This document shows, one piece after another, positions 10,481-20,634 of a stretch of DNA of 64,000 bases. The position numbers and the translations under genes were made by a program. The notes below the pieces were generated by a model, which saw only the letters and a list, made by a program, of their open reading frames with translations, ran no database searches and had not been told where the DNA came from. The DNA comes from Pyxicephalus adspersus. Lineage: Eukaryota; Chordata; Amphibia; Anura; Pyxicephalidae. The number at the start of each line of letters is the position of its first letter. Positions within the stretch are counted from its first letter, which is position 1. Location of the stretch: positions 127,083,437 through 127,147,436 of the forward strand of contig NC_092859.1 of assembly GCF_032062135.1 (NCBI RefSeq), given 5' to 3'.

Positions 10481-10770
10481 TTCTTCACCTATTGCCTCTT
10501 GGGAAATGTAGTGCGCGACACGGTGTATAGTACTACAGAGGTGAGACTGAACTACAATTCCCGGCATAGCTCGCAGTTTTTAGGGACCTCCTCGTCTGTC
10601 AGCTGCCTCTGGACCGGGTGGCTTCGCAGTTGTTTTTGCTCAGACGTCACTCGCTGGGGGATTGGAGGTGACACCGAGCGGCGGGCGGAGGAAAAGAGTC
10701 TTATATCCCGGCACATGCAAACACGAAACCTGGGGGTCCCCAGGGCCTGTCTGCCTGACGGTGGTAAATA
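10480..10770. promoter_or_regulatory. Bidirectional promoter for PIERCE2 (-) and CCPG1 (+)
   Basis: A CpG-rich block in AT-rich surroundings. It carries two ZNF143/Staf-like motifs: ACTACAATTCCCGGCA at 10551-10566 and a divergent inverted copy TTGGGAAATGTAGTGC at 10499-10514. A CREB/ATF-like AGACGTCAC is at 10642-10650. It lies between the divergent PIERCE2 and CCPG1 genes at the position of the shared promoter in human. CCPG1 is known to be induced by ER stress, so an ATF-type site is plausible; that link is inference. Start sites and first-exon donors cannot be fixed from sequence alone. Confidence 0.7.
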
Positions 10771-11309
10771 GCTGTTGTGGTGTACGGGTCTTCCTGGGGG
10801 TGTGAGGGGCTGGGGGTTGTCTGCGCGCCTGCTATTGGCCTCTATTGTGTTGTCACTGGGTCACCTGGCCTTCAGAATCTGTAGACTCCTACCTGGGAGT
10901 TGTCTGGGGGCCAGTTGTGTGTGGGGGATCTTTGTCCTGACTGGCCCTGACTTCCAGCCATAGCAGCTGGATCTGTAGATTTGTCTCTGTTGTCTAATGA
11001 CAATCCTGGGATTCCTTGGATAAGAGCTTGTCATTGCTGACCTCATAGGCCTAGGCTGAGATCATCTGTATACCTAGCACATGTATGCAAATCAGGGGTT
11101 CTGACTTCACTGGCTGCATGCTTGTTTCTTCTAAGCAACCCTGGAAAGAATGAATAGAAAAATATAAAATCCATATGTTTTATATTATTTTGCATTCTGA
11201 TCATCTAATAATTTTCTGCAAGGTTAGCCAAAACTTAAGCCAAAACTTTTTTAGTTTTTGGTGGAGTGTTGTAGGGAGAGAAGCATAGATAGTCTTATCA
11301 AATCTCAGG

Positions 11310-11465
11310 CAAAACACTATCTGCCAGGAGTTTGTATGTCCTCCTTGTGTCTGCGTGGGTTTCCTCCAGGTGATCCAGTTTCCTTCCTGTCCCGAAAACT
11401 TGCAGTTAGGTTAATCAGCGTCCCCTCAGAAACTGTCCATAGACTGTAATAATGACATTAGATTC
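11310..11465 (+). mobile_element. tRNA-SINE fragment
   Basis: Middle part of the SINE family seen at 15019: CACTATCTGCCAGGAGTTTG, TGTCTGCGTGGGTTTCCTCC, CTTGCAGTTAGGTTAAT and AGACTGTAATAATGACATTAGATT. The tRNA head and 3' tail are lost. Confidence 0.65.
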
Positions 11466-11800
11466 CCCTCACTTACTGCAGACGCTGAAGGTGAATCTTC
11501 TATGGGGGCACAGAATGCAGCAAAGCACTTTTGTCATTGCAATGGGGGGAAGGTTGGAACCTTTGTTGGGCTGTAATTATTGTCTCCGAGTCCTCCCTGG
11601 TGACAGCCACCTGTCTTACTGTTTGATCTGTTCTCACAGGTTTTTAGATGGACCGGAAAATAGGTAAAACACCCAAAAGAGTCAGCATAACTATTGGCTG
11701 GATTTTATAGATAGACTCCTGTCTACAAAGAAGAAACCCTATTTGTTCTTGATTAGGACTTATTATTACTTAGCATGGATCAGGATTGTTTTAGTCTTAA

Positions 11801-12207
11801 AGAAAGAGTAAACTCAAAACTGCCCCAAAAAAAAAATTCACTTGCCTTCAATCCCGCAGAGCAGTTGATCAGTCCGGAGGTTTCTACCATCGCATCATCC
11901 CAGTATCTGTCTTCGGGGCACCATCTTCTCCTGTTCCAGTTTCTTCTTCTTCTAGGTTTGGGAAAAAAACTTGCCAATCTCACTGCACATTCTCCCTTTT
12001 GACAAAAGGGCTCCTTTAGGGCGCAGAAGGAGCACCCAAGAGGCTCCCAGGATGCATGACGTAGGTATCCCGGAGGCTTTGTGCTCCTATTTCTTTTGGG
12101 TGTTGCACCTAAAAAAAAAAATAAAAAAACACAAACAGAATTTTCATAATAGGTAAAAGGGTTTTTACCCTTATATGTAAAGTGAAAATTCTGAGTTTAG
12201 GTAGGCT
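11801..12207. mobile_element. TTAA-flanked MITE
   Basis: Bounded by TTAA at 11797-11800 and 12208-12211. The ends are inverted repeats: AAGAAAGAGTAAACTCA on the left and TGAGTTTAGGTAGGCTT on the right. The interior (GGAGCACCCAAGAGGCTCCC, then GACGTAGGTATCC) matches the reverse complement of the element at the right edge of the window (63777-64000). Confidence 0.75.
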
Positions 12208-12264
12208 TTAAATGTTTTTTCATTTTCAGTAAACGTTTTACAGTTTTTTTTAACTCTGTAGCTC

Positions 12265-12480
12265 AGCCATTCTCAACTGGGGTTCCTCCAAAGGTTACTG
12301 GGGCTTCTTTGAGATGTTTCTGATTGACCTCCCATATTTCTGTCTATTTCTGGGTCCAGGACCATTTGGCAGAACACATGGCATGATGCCTGTGATCTTT
12401 TAGCTGTCTGTAAAGTTGGTATCTGACAACCACTTTATAGGGGCAATTTTCTCAATGGCCACCAATGCCACTTATTTGGT
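12265..12480. mobile_element. hAT-like MITE (TTCTCAAC type)
   Basis: It starts with CAGCCATTCTCAACTGGGGTTCCTCCAAAGG, a widespread hAT-type terminus. The interior (ACAACCACTTTATAGGGGCAA, GGCCACCAATG) resembles the block near 17820-17930. The right terminus is unclear. Confidence 0.5.
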
Positions 12481-13433
12481 AATGCTACTTCTCTTCTTGG
12501 CCAATCACAGAGCTCCCTTTTCTCTCTAAATTTCTCTCTAAATGTTCCTCTCCCTGGCCATTCATATACACAACATTGCTCCCTCCAGTACCAGCCAACA
12601 CTGGCTATTTTGCAGTGGCTGTGCTGGAGGAAAAGGTGGCAGAGGCGTACTGGGCAGGTGAAATTAGGGTTTTATAGGGAAGCTTTTCCTGTAACTTTGC
12701 CTGGAATATGTTGGGTTAGAGGGCCTGTATTCATAACTTTAGTTGGTTGCTCCAGCACAGCAGTAACTTGTCTCTAGACACTGTAAGGTTGGCAACCATG
12801 CTGCTGGGGAAGAGCAGGTTCCTGTGTCTTTTCATGAGACGCAGATCTGGCTTCCTGTGTGGTAAATGAATATTACAGCCTCCCAAGTGCACAAACATTG
12901 CAGAATTAATTCACTATTTCATCAGCTTTGTTTACAAGCATTCGAATTAGGCAGGGGATACATGTGAATGGTGTGCATGTGATCAAGACAAATACAGACA
13001 CACAAGGATCAGTTCTGGTTATTGTTCCTGTGACAGACTACAAACACACAAAACACTTGTTGATGCACAGTACAATCAATGAGGATGCTGCTTGTTTCAC
13101 ATTATTGCATCACCCTCAGGAAGAACACAGCCGGGCTGATTAGAGGTCTGTGCTTTAGTTATGAGCATTTAAAGATGCTAGGACATGTTCCTCTCCCTGG
13201 GAGCAGGCTTCTGTAGGAATGGAGTTGCACAGAGTTTTAGCCTCTAGTGATATAATTATAGCTGTTTAGCGTTAGTCTGCAATTAGAAGGCAACTTGACG
13301 GACTCCTCCTAAAGGCGTGTTAATCTTGTGACTCTCAGATGCTGCGTGTTTCTTTGCCTCCCTAAGAGATACTTCTATGTATTTATCACAGCATTTGTTT
13401 TTTTGCTTCTAGTTCTATACAATATTCTTTATC

Positions 13434-13520
13434 GGGCCGGCAACCTTTACTATCAAAAGAGCCATTTTGACCCCTCTTCCACTAAGGAACAATAGTCTGG
13501 AGCCGCAAAACATTACACAG
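13434..13520. mobile_element. hAT-like element terminus
   Basis: GGGCCGGCAACCTTTACTATC then AAAAGAGCCATTTTGACC matches a common hAT-type end. The right end was not identified; it could be as far as about 14109. Confidence 0.4.
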
Positions 13521-14109
13521 CCTATAAAGTTTTATTAATTTTACCTGCAGTGTGCATGTGTAGGCCTACTTTGAAATGAATAAAACACAACTATGCCCCT
13601 AGTATCATGATTTATTTTATGAATTTGTGCAATATTTATTGTATTTCGCTGGATTTAATATACTCATGATTAAAGTAATCAGCTCTTTCTTGTATTTACT
13701 TTTATATTTTAAAGTCCAGCAATCATAATTAGTTTTCCGAATTACTATGTAATTTATTTGGTAATTGATAAATAGATAATAAAGTGATTAAATATATATA
13801 GTAATAATATAAAGTTACGTAAATAAATTATTATATAGCCTACATAATTATGTATATCAAATGTTTACACACAATTATGCCTATCAAATATTACATTGTT
13901 GGATTAAATCTTACGAAACCTACATTTGAATTCTGCTGCCCATTCGTGAGGTTATGTGTCTCCAGCCTTAGTATCAGCGTTTCTGTGTAAGATGAAGGAG
14001 CTGCTTCTCCTTATATGTATGCAGTCCCGTGTCCAACGTGGTGCAATAATGCGCCTCGATGGGACTCCCTTGAGTCCCGTGCCGATAGCTCCGCCCACCA
14101 CAGATGACG

Positions 14110-14366
14110 CGTTCTAACAAAAAAATCTGCCCATGAAATAAATCTACCAGGGGAGAAATTGGGGTTCAGGTGCTTGAAGCCTCCAGTACTAAGTAACAGG
14201 GTAGATTTTTTTGATGGGCAGAGTTCTTGTGTTCTGATGATGGCCTAACGATAACATTTTAGGGGGTGTTAGTCACAGATGTCCCTCACTTGCACCTACA
14301 CCTATGACGTCATTGTACACTCCCCCTGGTAGATTTATTTCACGGGTAAATGTTTTTGTTAGAACA
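14110..14366. mobile_element. Fold-back MITE with about 46-bp inverted ends
   Basis: The left arm 14110-14156 (GCGTTCTAACAAAAAAATCT, then AATAAATCTACCAGGGGAG) pairs with the right arm about 14320-14366 (CTCCCCCTGGTAGATTTATTTC, then TTTTTGTTAGAAC) with few mismatches. The loop contains another partial copy, TAGATTTTTTTGATGGGCAGAG. I did not identify the target duplication or superfamily. Confidence 0.7.
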
Positions 14367-15018
14367 CCGGAAGGGGAATCCCCCTCCACAGTGTCTAAGG
14401 GAGGAAGGGGATCCTCCATCCTCCAGCCACAACAAGGAGCTGCGGGTTTCCCACCCCTGTTCCATATGAATACAAGGCTGGATTAAGATAGATGGAAATA
14501 AAATAGGTGAGGCTGGAGGAACACTTTATTATTTTTCTGCTGTCACTCTTCTTGTTCCTATGAAATTTATATTTCACTTTTGTTCTTTTTTTTGGATATT
14601 TGGACTGCTGACTTCATGCAGCCTCTTTGCAACCACTCCTTTTCTGAATGAATTCATTGGATGCTTGTCATCTTTCGTTCATAGTAGTAAACCCTGATCT
14701 CCTGATTTGTGTGGAAGTGTCATCTGGTAATGTCCATCGGTAGCTTATGTGAAAAGAAAAAACAATTGGGTGCCATCAACAGAGCTTTGCCCACCTGACT
14801 TTCATAGAAGGATCACCAGATATCATTGTAATGAATGCTGCTTATTCAAACATGTGTGGAGATTTTCATTATTGCCAAGCAATACAACTCAGGTGCTGGA
14901 AGTAAAAGCTAATATAAAACTTGCCAGAGCAGTGCAAAGCTGGGCAGTGTATAGGCCTATTTACACCAATATGTAGGGGTAGTGTGAACATTCATTACAA
15001 TGCACAAAGGTAGTACAC

Positions 15019-15359
15019 TGTGGCTCAGAGGTTAGCACTCCTTTGCAGCACTAGGTCTCAAGTTCGAATCTTGGCCAGAGCACTATCTGCATGGAGTTTG
15101 CATGTTCTCCCTGTGATTGTGTGGGTTTTCTCTGGGTACTCCAGTTTCCTCCTGCATCCCAAAAACACGCAATTAGGTCAATTGGCTACCCCCCCACCTC
15201 AAAAAAAAAATGAACCTTAGACTGTATTAAAGACATATGATTAAGGTAGGTACATTAGATTGAGAGCCTCTTTGGGGGACAGCTAGCGACATGACTATGG
15301 ACTTTGTACAGCGCTGGGTAATATGATGGTGCTATATAAATACTGTGTAATAATAATAA
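15019..15359 (+). mobile_element. tRNA-derived SINE with L2-type tail, full length
   Basis: Complete insertion flanked by a perfect 20-bp direct repeat (14999-15018 and 15360-15379, beginning AATGCACAAAGG). The head carries RNA polymerase III boxes: box A-like TGGCTCAGAGGTTAGCA at 15021-15037 and box B-like AGTTCGAATC near 15061. The body has TGCATGGAGTTTGCATGTTC. The 3' tail ACAGCGCTGGGTAATATGAT, with TATATAAATACTG and (TAA)n, is the tail of the L2-like LINE at 48590-49425. The intact target duplication indicates a recent insertion. Confidence 0.9.
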
Positions 15360-15606
15360 AATGCACAAAGGTAGTACACATAGAAGTAGAAGTAGTGCCC
15401 TGCCACACATTGTGGTGCAATACATCAGAAGAAAATAATACATGTCTGATTTTAGACCCATTGTGGCGTATTGACAGCCCGTTTACATGAACTATTAAAG
15501 CACCAATAGGGCATGGGTAAAGCTAAATGGACCTGTGCCCGTGTTTTGTTCTTGTGTAAAGTTAGGAGTGTGCTAAGAGCAGCACAAGTTTCCTTGTAAT
15601 CTGGAA

Positions 15607-16050
15607 CAGCTTTTGCCAACCGTGGGTCTGCAAGAAAATTTTGGTGGTCCAGAGAAAAATTTGGACACTGTGCGAAAATACATTTTCATCTGTGACGGCA
15701 ATTAAAACTCGGTACCGGTCTCAGGGTGAAATAAAAACGATTCTGTCTCGCAGTCAAAAATCCATAAATGTATTTCAAACAAGCAGAAACAAATATCACA
15801 CTAAGAATGTATAATGTATTTATTAATTTTGTTACTATTAAACAAGCTTTAAAGATTTTGTTATGATTACATAAGCATTTATAATTTTGTTATACCTAAT
15901 AGGTGCATTTCATATTAATAAAATGGAGGTTCTCTGATCGTTATTTCACAAATGCATTATTCTTTTAAAAAAAAATTCATATTAATAGTCCACAGTATTT
16001 AAAATTATAAATTTAGTGGTCTGTGAGGTCTGAAAGGTTGTTGACTGCTG
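15607..16050. mobile_element. hAT-like MITE
   Basis: The left end CAGCTTTTGCCAACCGTGGG and right end AGGTTGTTGACTGCTG are imperfect inverted repeats. The flanks ATCTGGAA (15599-15606) and ATCTAGAA (16051-16058) form an 8-bp target duplication with one mismatch, as in hAT elements. The interior is AT-rich and non-coding. Confidence 0.7.
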
Positions 16051-16604
16051 ATCTAGAAAAGTTTCCTCTTTACACCAAACTGAGCATGTATTTTTGGGGT
16101 TCTTTGGGGCACAGGGCTAATTTTCAAGCTCAGGTATAGATCAATGATAGGGGAGATGCACACAAAACAGATTTTAGCAGCAACAGGTATTACAGTAAAC
16201 TGACTACACAAGTTTGGCATTACATCTTCAAAACTGATATTTTCTTTTAAAAGGTTAAAATAACAGACATATTTGTTTTATTGTTTATCTGTCATGGAAG
16301 ACAATAATGGCTGTCATTGCTAACCCCCTTCAGAATGTTATATGACTGATTGTGTTAGAGACCAGGAACATGCATGCTCTAAATGAGAAAAATATCTGAA
16401 TGTGTTCTCTTATCCCAAATCAGTGACTCAGAAAGCAGCAAAATTAAAGCAAAGAAAATAAGATCCTTTAGAAGTAATGGTAACTTACACTGTTTTATGA
16501 CAGCTGTACATTAAATGATAAATGTAAATAAAGTACATTTATCCTTCTTAGCTAAACTAGAGAGATATAAAGCAATGCAGCTCTGTAATTAATATTGCAT
16601 TAGG

Positions 16605-17334
16605 AAATGTAAATCAGGTGCATTGTCCTGAGTGTCCCATCTTTTCACCTTCAATTCCTCCTTAACTTTCTTATTAATGTGGAATAATAAGTCCCTGTGA
16701 TTGTGTGACCCTTGTCAAGAAAGTCAATCATCACTACACTATGAATATCCCAGAAGGCAGAGGCCATGACCTTCATTGAGGACTTTGTGATCCTTGCCTT
16801 CTTTGGGGTAGGAGAACCTTTGTGTTTCCATTGTTGAGACTGCTGTTTTGTCTCTGAATCAAAGTGATGGATCCAAGTCTCATCCATTGTTATGAAATTT
16901 TCAAGAAATTGCTGCTCATTTTTGTTGAAAAACTCGGGAGCATCTCACCCGTTCTCTCTTTTGGTCAGGAGTCAGAAGTTTCAGAATCCATCTTGAAGAA
17001 AGTTTTCTCATTCCAAGTTCTTTAGTAGGAATGTGGTAAACTCTTTCATTTGAAATCCCCACATTCTTAGCAATGCTTCTGGTGGTCAGTCTTCTGTCTT
17101 GTAGGACAATATTGTGAATACTGTCAATCATTTCCTGGGTTGTGACAACTTTGGGTGCTCCAGGCCTTTCTTTATCACAAAGGCTTTTTCGACCTTGTTT
17201 GATCATGACAACCCATCTATTGACAGTGGAATAAGAAGAGAATCATCTTCTTCTTGCATCTCTTTATGGATCTTAGTGTTTAGGCTCTTTAGGTGAAGGA
17301 ATTTGATGACCGTTCTGTGCTTAATTTTCTCCAT
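16605..17334 (-). mobile_element. Mariner transposase relic
   Basis: The minus strand starts with ATG at 17334 (MEKIKHRTVIKFLHLKSL, a mariner N-terminus). A frame change near 17205 leads into GRKSLCDKERPGAPKVV and a helix-turn-helix region, then LTPDQKRERV. A further shift leads to MDETWIHHF (first catalytic Asp) and GSPTPKKARITKSSMKVM. The frame ends near 16610 around QDNAP, the second catalytic Asp. The last third, with the final Asp, is missing, and I found no terminal repeats. It is a dead, 3'-truncated copy. Confidence 0.85.
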
Positions 17335-17699
17335 CAGTAAAAAAAATCACCAACAAACGATTTTTAAATTTGTTGTTTTAAAAAAAACATATAGTATACT
17401 TTTTGGTCAAATTTCATCTGAGGCTTTATATTTTAATAATTTACAGAGTTTTTACAAATATTTTCATTATTTATATGTTAGGCTCACTACTTGTCAAACA
17501 GTCCTTGTATGTGTACATGACATCAGGCCCGGGAAGGGAAATTACAGCACAGAAAACAATTTTACTATATTATTCGTCCTTTGACGTAGGCATACTGTGG
17601 GACAAATCTTCTCCATCAGTACCCTGCCATGTACTGCTCAAGATGTGTTTCAGACTTTAACCATATCCTGATACATGTTGGCAGTTACAGGCTTGGATG

Positions 17700-17955
17700 G
17701 CCTTTCTCAACCTTTTTAATATGTGGGGACCCTTGAAATAAGTTTCAGGTCTTATTACTATATAATTACTTATTACTATATAATTACTATATTCACAACT
17801 CACAGTACATTAGTGTGGTGGTCAGTGGGAAGAATGCCATACATTGCTGGTCAGTAGAAGGAATATCACCCTTACAGATAGTTTAAAAGGTCATTGGTGT
17901 CACTGACCTAAAAAGCACAAATTGCCTATTGCTTAAGGAACCCCTAGCAAGTATA
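17700..17955. mobile_element. hAT-like repeat (TTCTCAACC type)
   Basis: CCTTTCTCAACCTTTTTAAT, then GGGGACCCTTGAAATAA and TTTCAGGTCTT, and on the right CCTATTGCTTAAGGAACCCC, are parts of a dispersed hAT-like family also seen at 12265 and near 34725. The edges are approximate. Confidence 0.45.
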
Positions 17956-17960
17956 TTGAG

Positions 17961-18095
17961 CAGTGGTCGCCAATCTTTTGGTTGTCACGGACGATGACAT
18001 TTTTGGCCCACGCATGCAGGGGGGGAGAGACACACCAGCTAGAGCCGCAGACCACCAAAATTTTCTTGTAGATCAGCGGTTGGTGACCGGAGACC
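17961..18095. mobile_element. hAT-like MITE (GGTCGCCAA type)
   Basis: It begins CAGTGGTCGCCAATC and ends near GGTTGGTGACCGG, a degraded inverted copy. The interior AGCCGCAGACCACCAAAATT resembles the MITE at 56185-56461. No clear 8-bp duplication survives. Confidence 0.5.
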
Positions 18096-18622
18096 TAGAG
18101 TACTACGTAACCCTGGTTGATCAGTTGAGTACAGCATCTGCTTTCTAGCCAGTAGTTCTTTGGTTTGCGACCAAAAGCAGACACCGTCCTTATATTGCTT
18201 TGGCATTCATGGAGTGCTTTGCAGGTTGTGTTGTGTTGGAGTCAAAGTGCTATTGCATGCATACTGCCATATCCATCTGTGAAAGATGAAAGATGTTGTG
18301 AGAATCTAAGGCCTCGTTGTTCCTTGGCGCTCATAGCTGCAGGCTGAAACAAAATGATTGTATGTCAGTGAAACCAAAAGTGTAAATTTGAACAAAGGGA
18401 TGTTCTGTGATGTGTTTTAGAGATGCTGGAGTTTGAAATGAAAGCCTTTAATGTTTTTTTTTTTTTCTGTCACCATTTTTTGACCACATTAGTAATTAAA
18501 AAATAACAGCTGTAATTGACAGATCCATCTATTCTCCAGTCTTTTGTGACACTATCCTTATACTAATCAAATTTACAGATGCTGGGCTAGGATAAAATAT
18601 TGAGGTATTTTGCACATTGTAA

Positions 18623-19027
18623 AGCTAGGTACACACTTCCAGAAATTATCGTTAGAAGACGAACAATTACAACCGAGTGCGATTATATTTGAACGATCGT
18701 AATGTGCACAATTCTGTACATGCTGTAACGATACCATCGTTCAAATATAATCCACCAATAGTGTACACACGCTAGATACAATCATTTGAACGATGCAGGG
18801 AGTGACATGTAAAGGAGAAAGTGTATTGCAGAAACATGCAAGATCACTGAACGACCGCACACATGATAGATAGTGAACGATCATCCGCCGTGACGGTCGT
18901 TTATTTCCAACGACAATTTTCGTTCGTCGGTGTCCTTGGTAAGTTGCTGGTTACCTTTTTTGTGAACGATTTTCGGATGATCGGTCGTTCGTTTCCAACG
19001 ATAACTATTGGTAGTGTGTACGCAGCT
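18623..19027. mobile_element. Harbinger-like MITE with TAA target site
   Basis: The ends are AGCTAGGTACACAC (left) and GTGTGTACGCAGCT (right), nearly perfect inverted repeats. Direct TAA copies at 18620-18622 and 19028-19030 fit the 3-bp TWA target of PIF/Harbinger elements. The interior is rich in repeated CGTTCGTT / AACGATCG words on both strands, so it can fold on itself. It is non-coding. Confidence 0.75.
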
Positions 19028-19494
19028 TAACTCTATTGGCTTGGCTCATTCATCTTCTCAGACCCTCAATGTAAGAATGCAATAGTTATGTAAAAAAAGT
19101 ATTGTATAGGAAAACAATACAAAACTTGCTTTCCTTACACCCCAAGGGTGACATGATTGAGCTTTCCTGGGGAAGCTGTGGATCCCAAATCTTGTAAGAA
19201 GATGCATCTTCGTATTGATAGTGCTCACAAAATTTAGTATCCTCAGCCCAATCTGCACAGTGCTTATCTGCTCTGGAAATGTGAGGGTTGTTAATTGAAG
19301 CTCTGGTTAGGGGGGTATTTCAGACTGAGATCTGCACCACTGTGCTGTGTAATGAAGCAGCATTCTCTTTTGTTTAATTTACAGTTTTATTGTGGTTCTA
19401 TACGTTTAAGAATACACATACTAGTTGGGTGGATGTGTGGCAGCACACTCAATATTCATTATACAATATACATATATAATACATGCAATGAGTG

Positions 19495-19678
19495 ATTTCC
19501 TCCCACATTCCTTAAACATGCAGTTAAGTTAATTGGCTTCCCCCCAAATTGACCTTGGACTGTATTATTAAGATATGAACACGGTAGGGACATTAGATTG
19601 TGAGCTCCTCTGAGGAACAGCTAGTGATATGACAATGGGCTTTGTAAAGTGCTTCATAAATACTGTATAATAATAATA
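19495..19678 (+). mobile_element. tRNA-SINE, 5'-truncated
   Basis: 3' half of the SINE family: CCTCCCACATTCCTTAAACA, TTAATTGGCTTCC, GGGACATTAGATTGTGAGCTC and a degraded tail CTTCATAAATACTG(TAA)n. Confidence 0.7.
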
Positions 19679-20574
19679 TCCTATTTGATGTTTTTAGACA
19701 AGAAAAGTTAAGGACATATAGAGATAGTTAATACATTTTTTTTCATTTTGGGAAAATGGTATTGTTTTTGAGAATTTATAATTTTTAATTGTTTAGTAAT
19801 AAGTGGTAAAGAGTGGAGAAAAGTGTTGTGACCACTTAAGAGTGCTTGGTAGTGATCTATATTGTTTGTTAGGAGTAGATAGTAGGTAGAAATTACCTTA
19901 AAGCCCGAGTTTGGGTTATTAGCAGTAGTAAAGCACTTTTAACACATTCAAAAATACATTTATACTATTTGGTATATAATAAAATGTTTTGCTTGAGTTA
20001 GAATTTAAATTGCAGGTTTATATTTCTAATTCTGAAGAGGAAATGAGAGGTTCACTTCCTTTGTCTTGCTTGTAGATGTTTTTCCTTTGCATGTTAGTGA
20101 CTACAGCTCTGCAGGGTAACAAAGTTTAGATAAAAGCATACAATAACTTTTAAGGTCTGTGAAAGGCAGGGCATAGCTATAGGATATGCTTACAAATATT
20201 TTTATTGTTAGGTAGTTACTTTACAAATACAGCTAACATGTATATTTCAAGGAAAGTAATTCAATTTATTATTATTATTATACAACCCCTTTTAGTCTGG
20301 ATTGTCCTTTACAAAAGGATAAATAGAAATGCAAAATGCTGTCTCCAGTTCTTGGGAAAATGTAATAAAAGTAATAATTTCATTTTCATGGAATTTAATG
20401 AAAAGAAGCATTAGCATTACAAATGGTTCAATATAATGACCAAAACAAACCTCTTCCAATAATACACCATAGAGTCCTTTTGCTTTTTAAGTGTGTTCAG
20501 ACCTTTTATCTGAGCATTTTCCAGACCAAGTTAGTCTGTATTCACAACATCTTTTTCTGTATTTCTAGGAAAAC

Positions 20575-20634
20575 ATGTCTGAAAACTCCAGTGACAGTGA
20601 ATCATCTTGTGGATGGACAATTATCAACCACGAG
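20575..20634 (+). CDS. CCPG1: CCPG1 coding exon 1 (LIR motif)
   Basis: Begins six bases after the acceptor TTTCTAG. It encodes residues 1-20, [20 protein letters not shown], almost identical to the human start. W14-T-I-I17 is the LC3-interacting motif. The exon ends CACGAG and is followed by GCAAGT, a GC rather than GT donor; the next exon joins in phase 0. Confidence 0.9.

Larger units (their letters stand above)
10771..20568. other. CCPG1 intron 1 (non-coding exon 1 to first coding exon)
   Basis: A 9.8 kb intron made largely of mobile elements, listed separately. Stretches with nothing recognised are 10771-11309, 12481-13433, about 13520-14109, 14370-14998, 16060-16600, 17340-17700, 18110-18620 and 19680-20568. 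The last ends in the splice acceptor TATTTCTAG. Confidence 0.6.

Noticed and set aside
10304..10771. A 155-codon frame over the GC-rich promoter
   Set aside because: No family resemblance; GC-rich DNA yields long chance frames, and the region carries promoter motifs.
15019..15100. A true tRNA gene
   Set aside because: Box A and B are present but there is no cloverleaf with an anticodon arm, and the unit continues into a SINE body with a LINE tail and target duplication.
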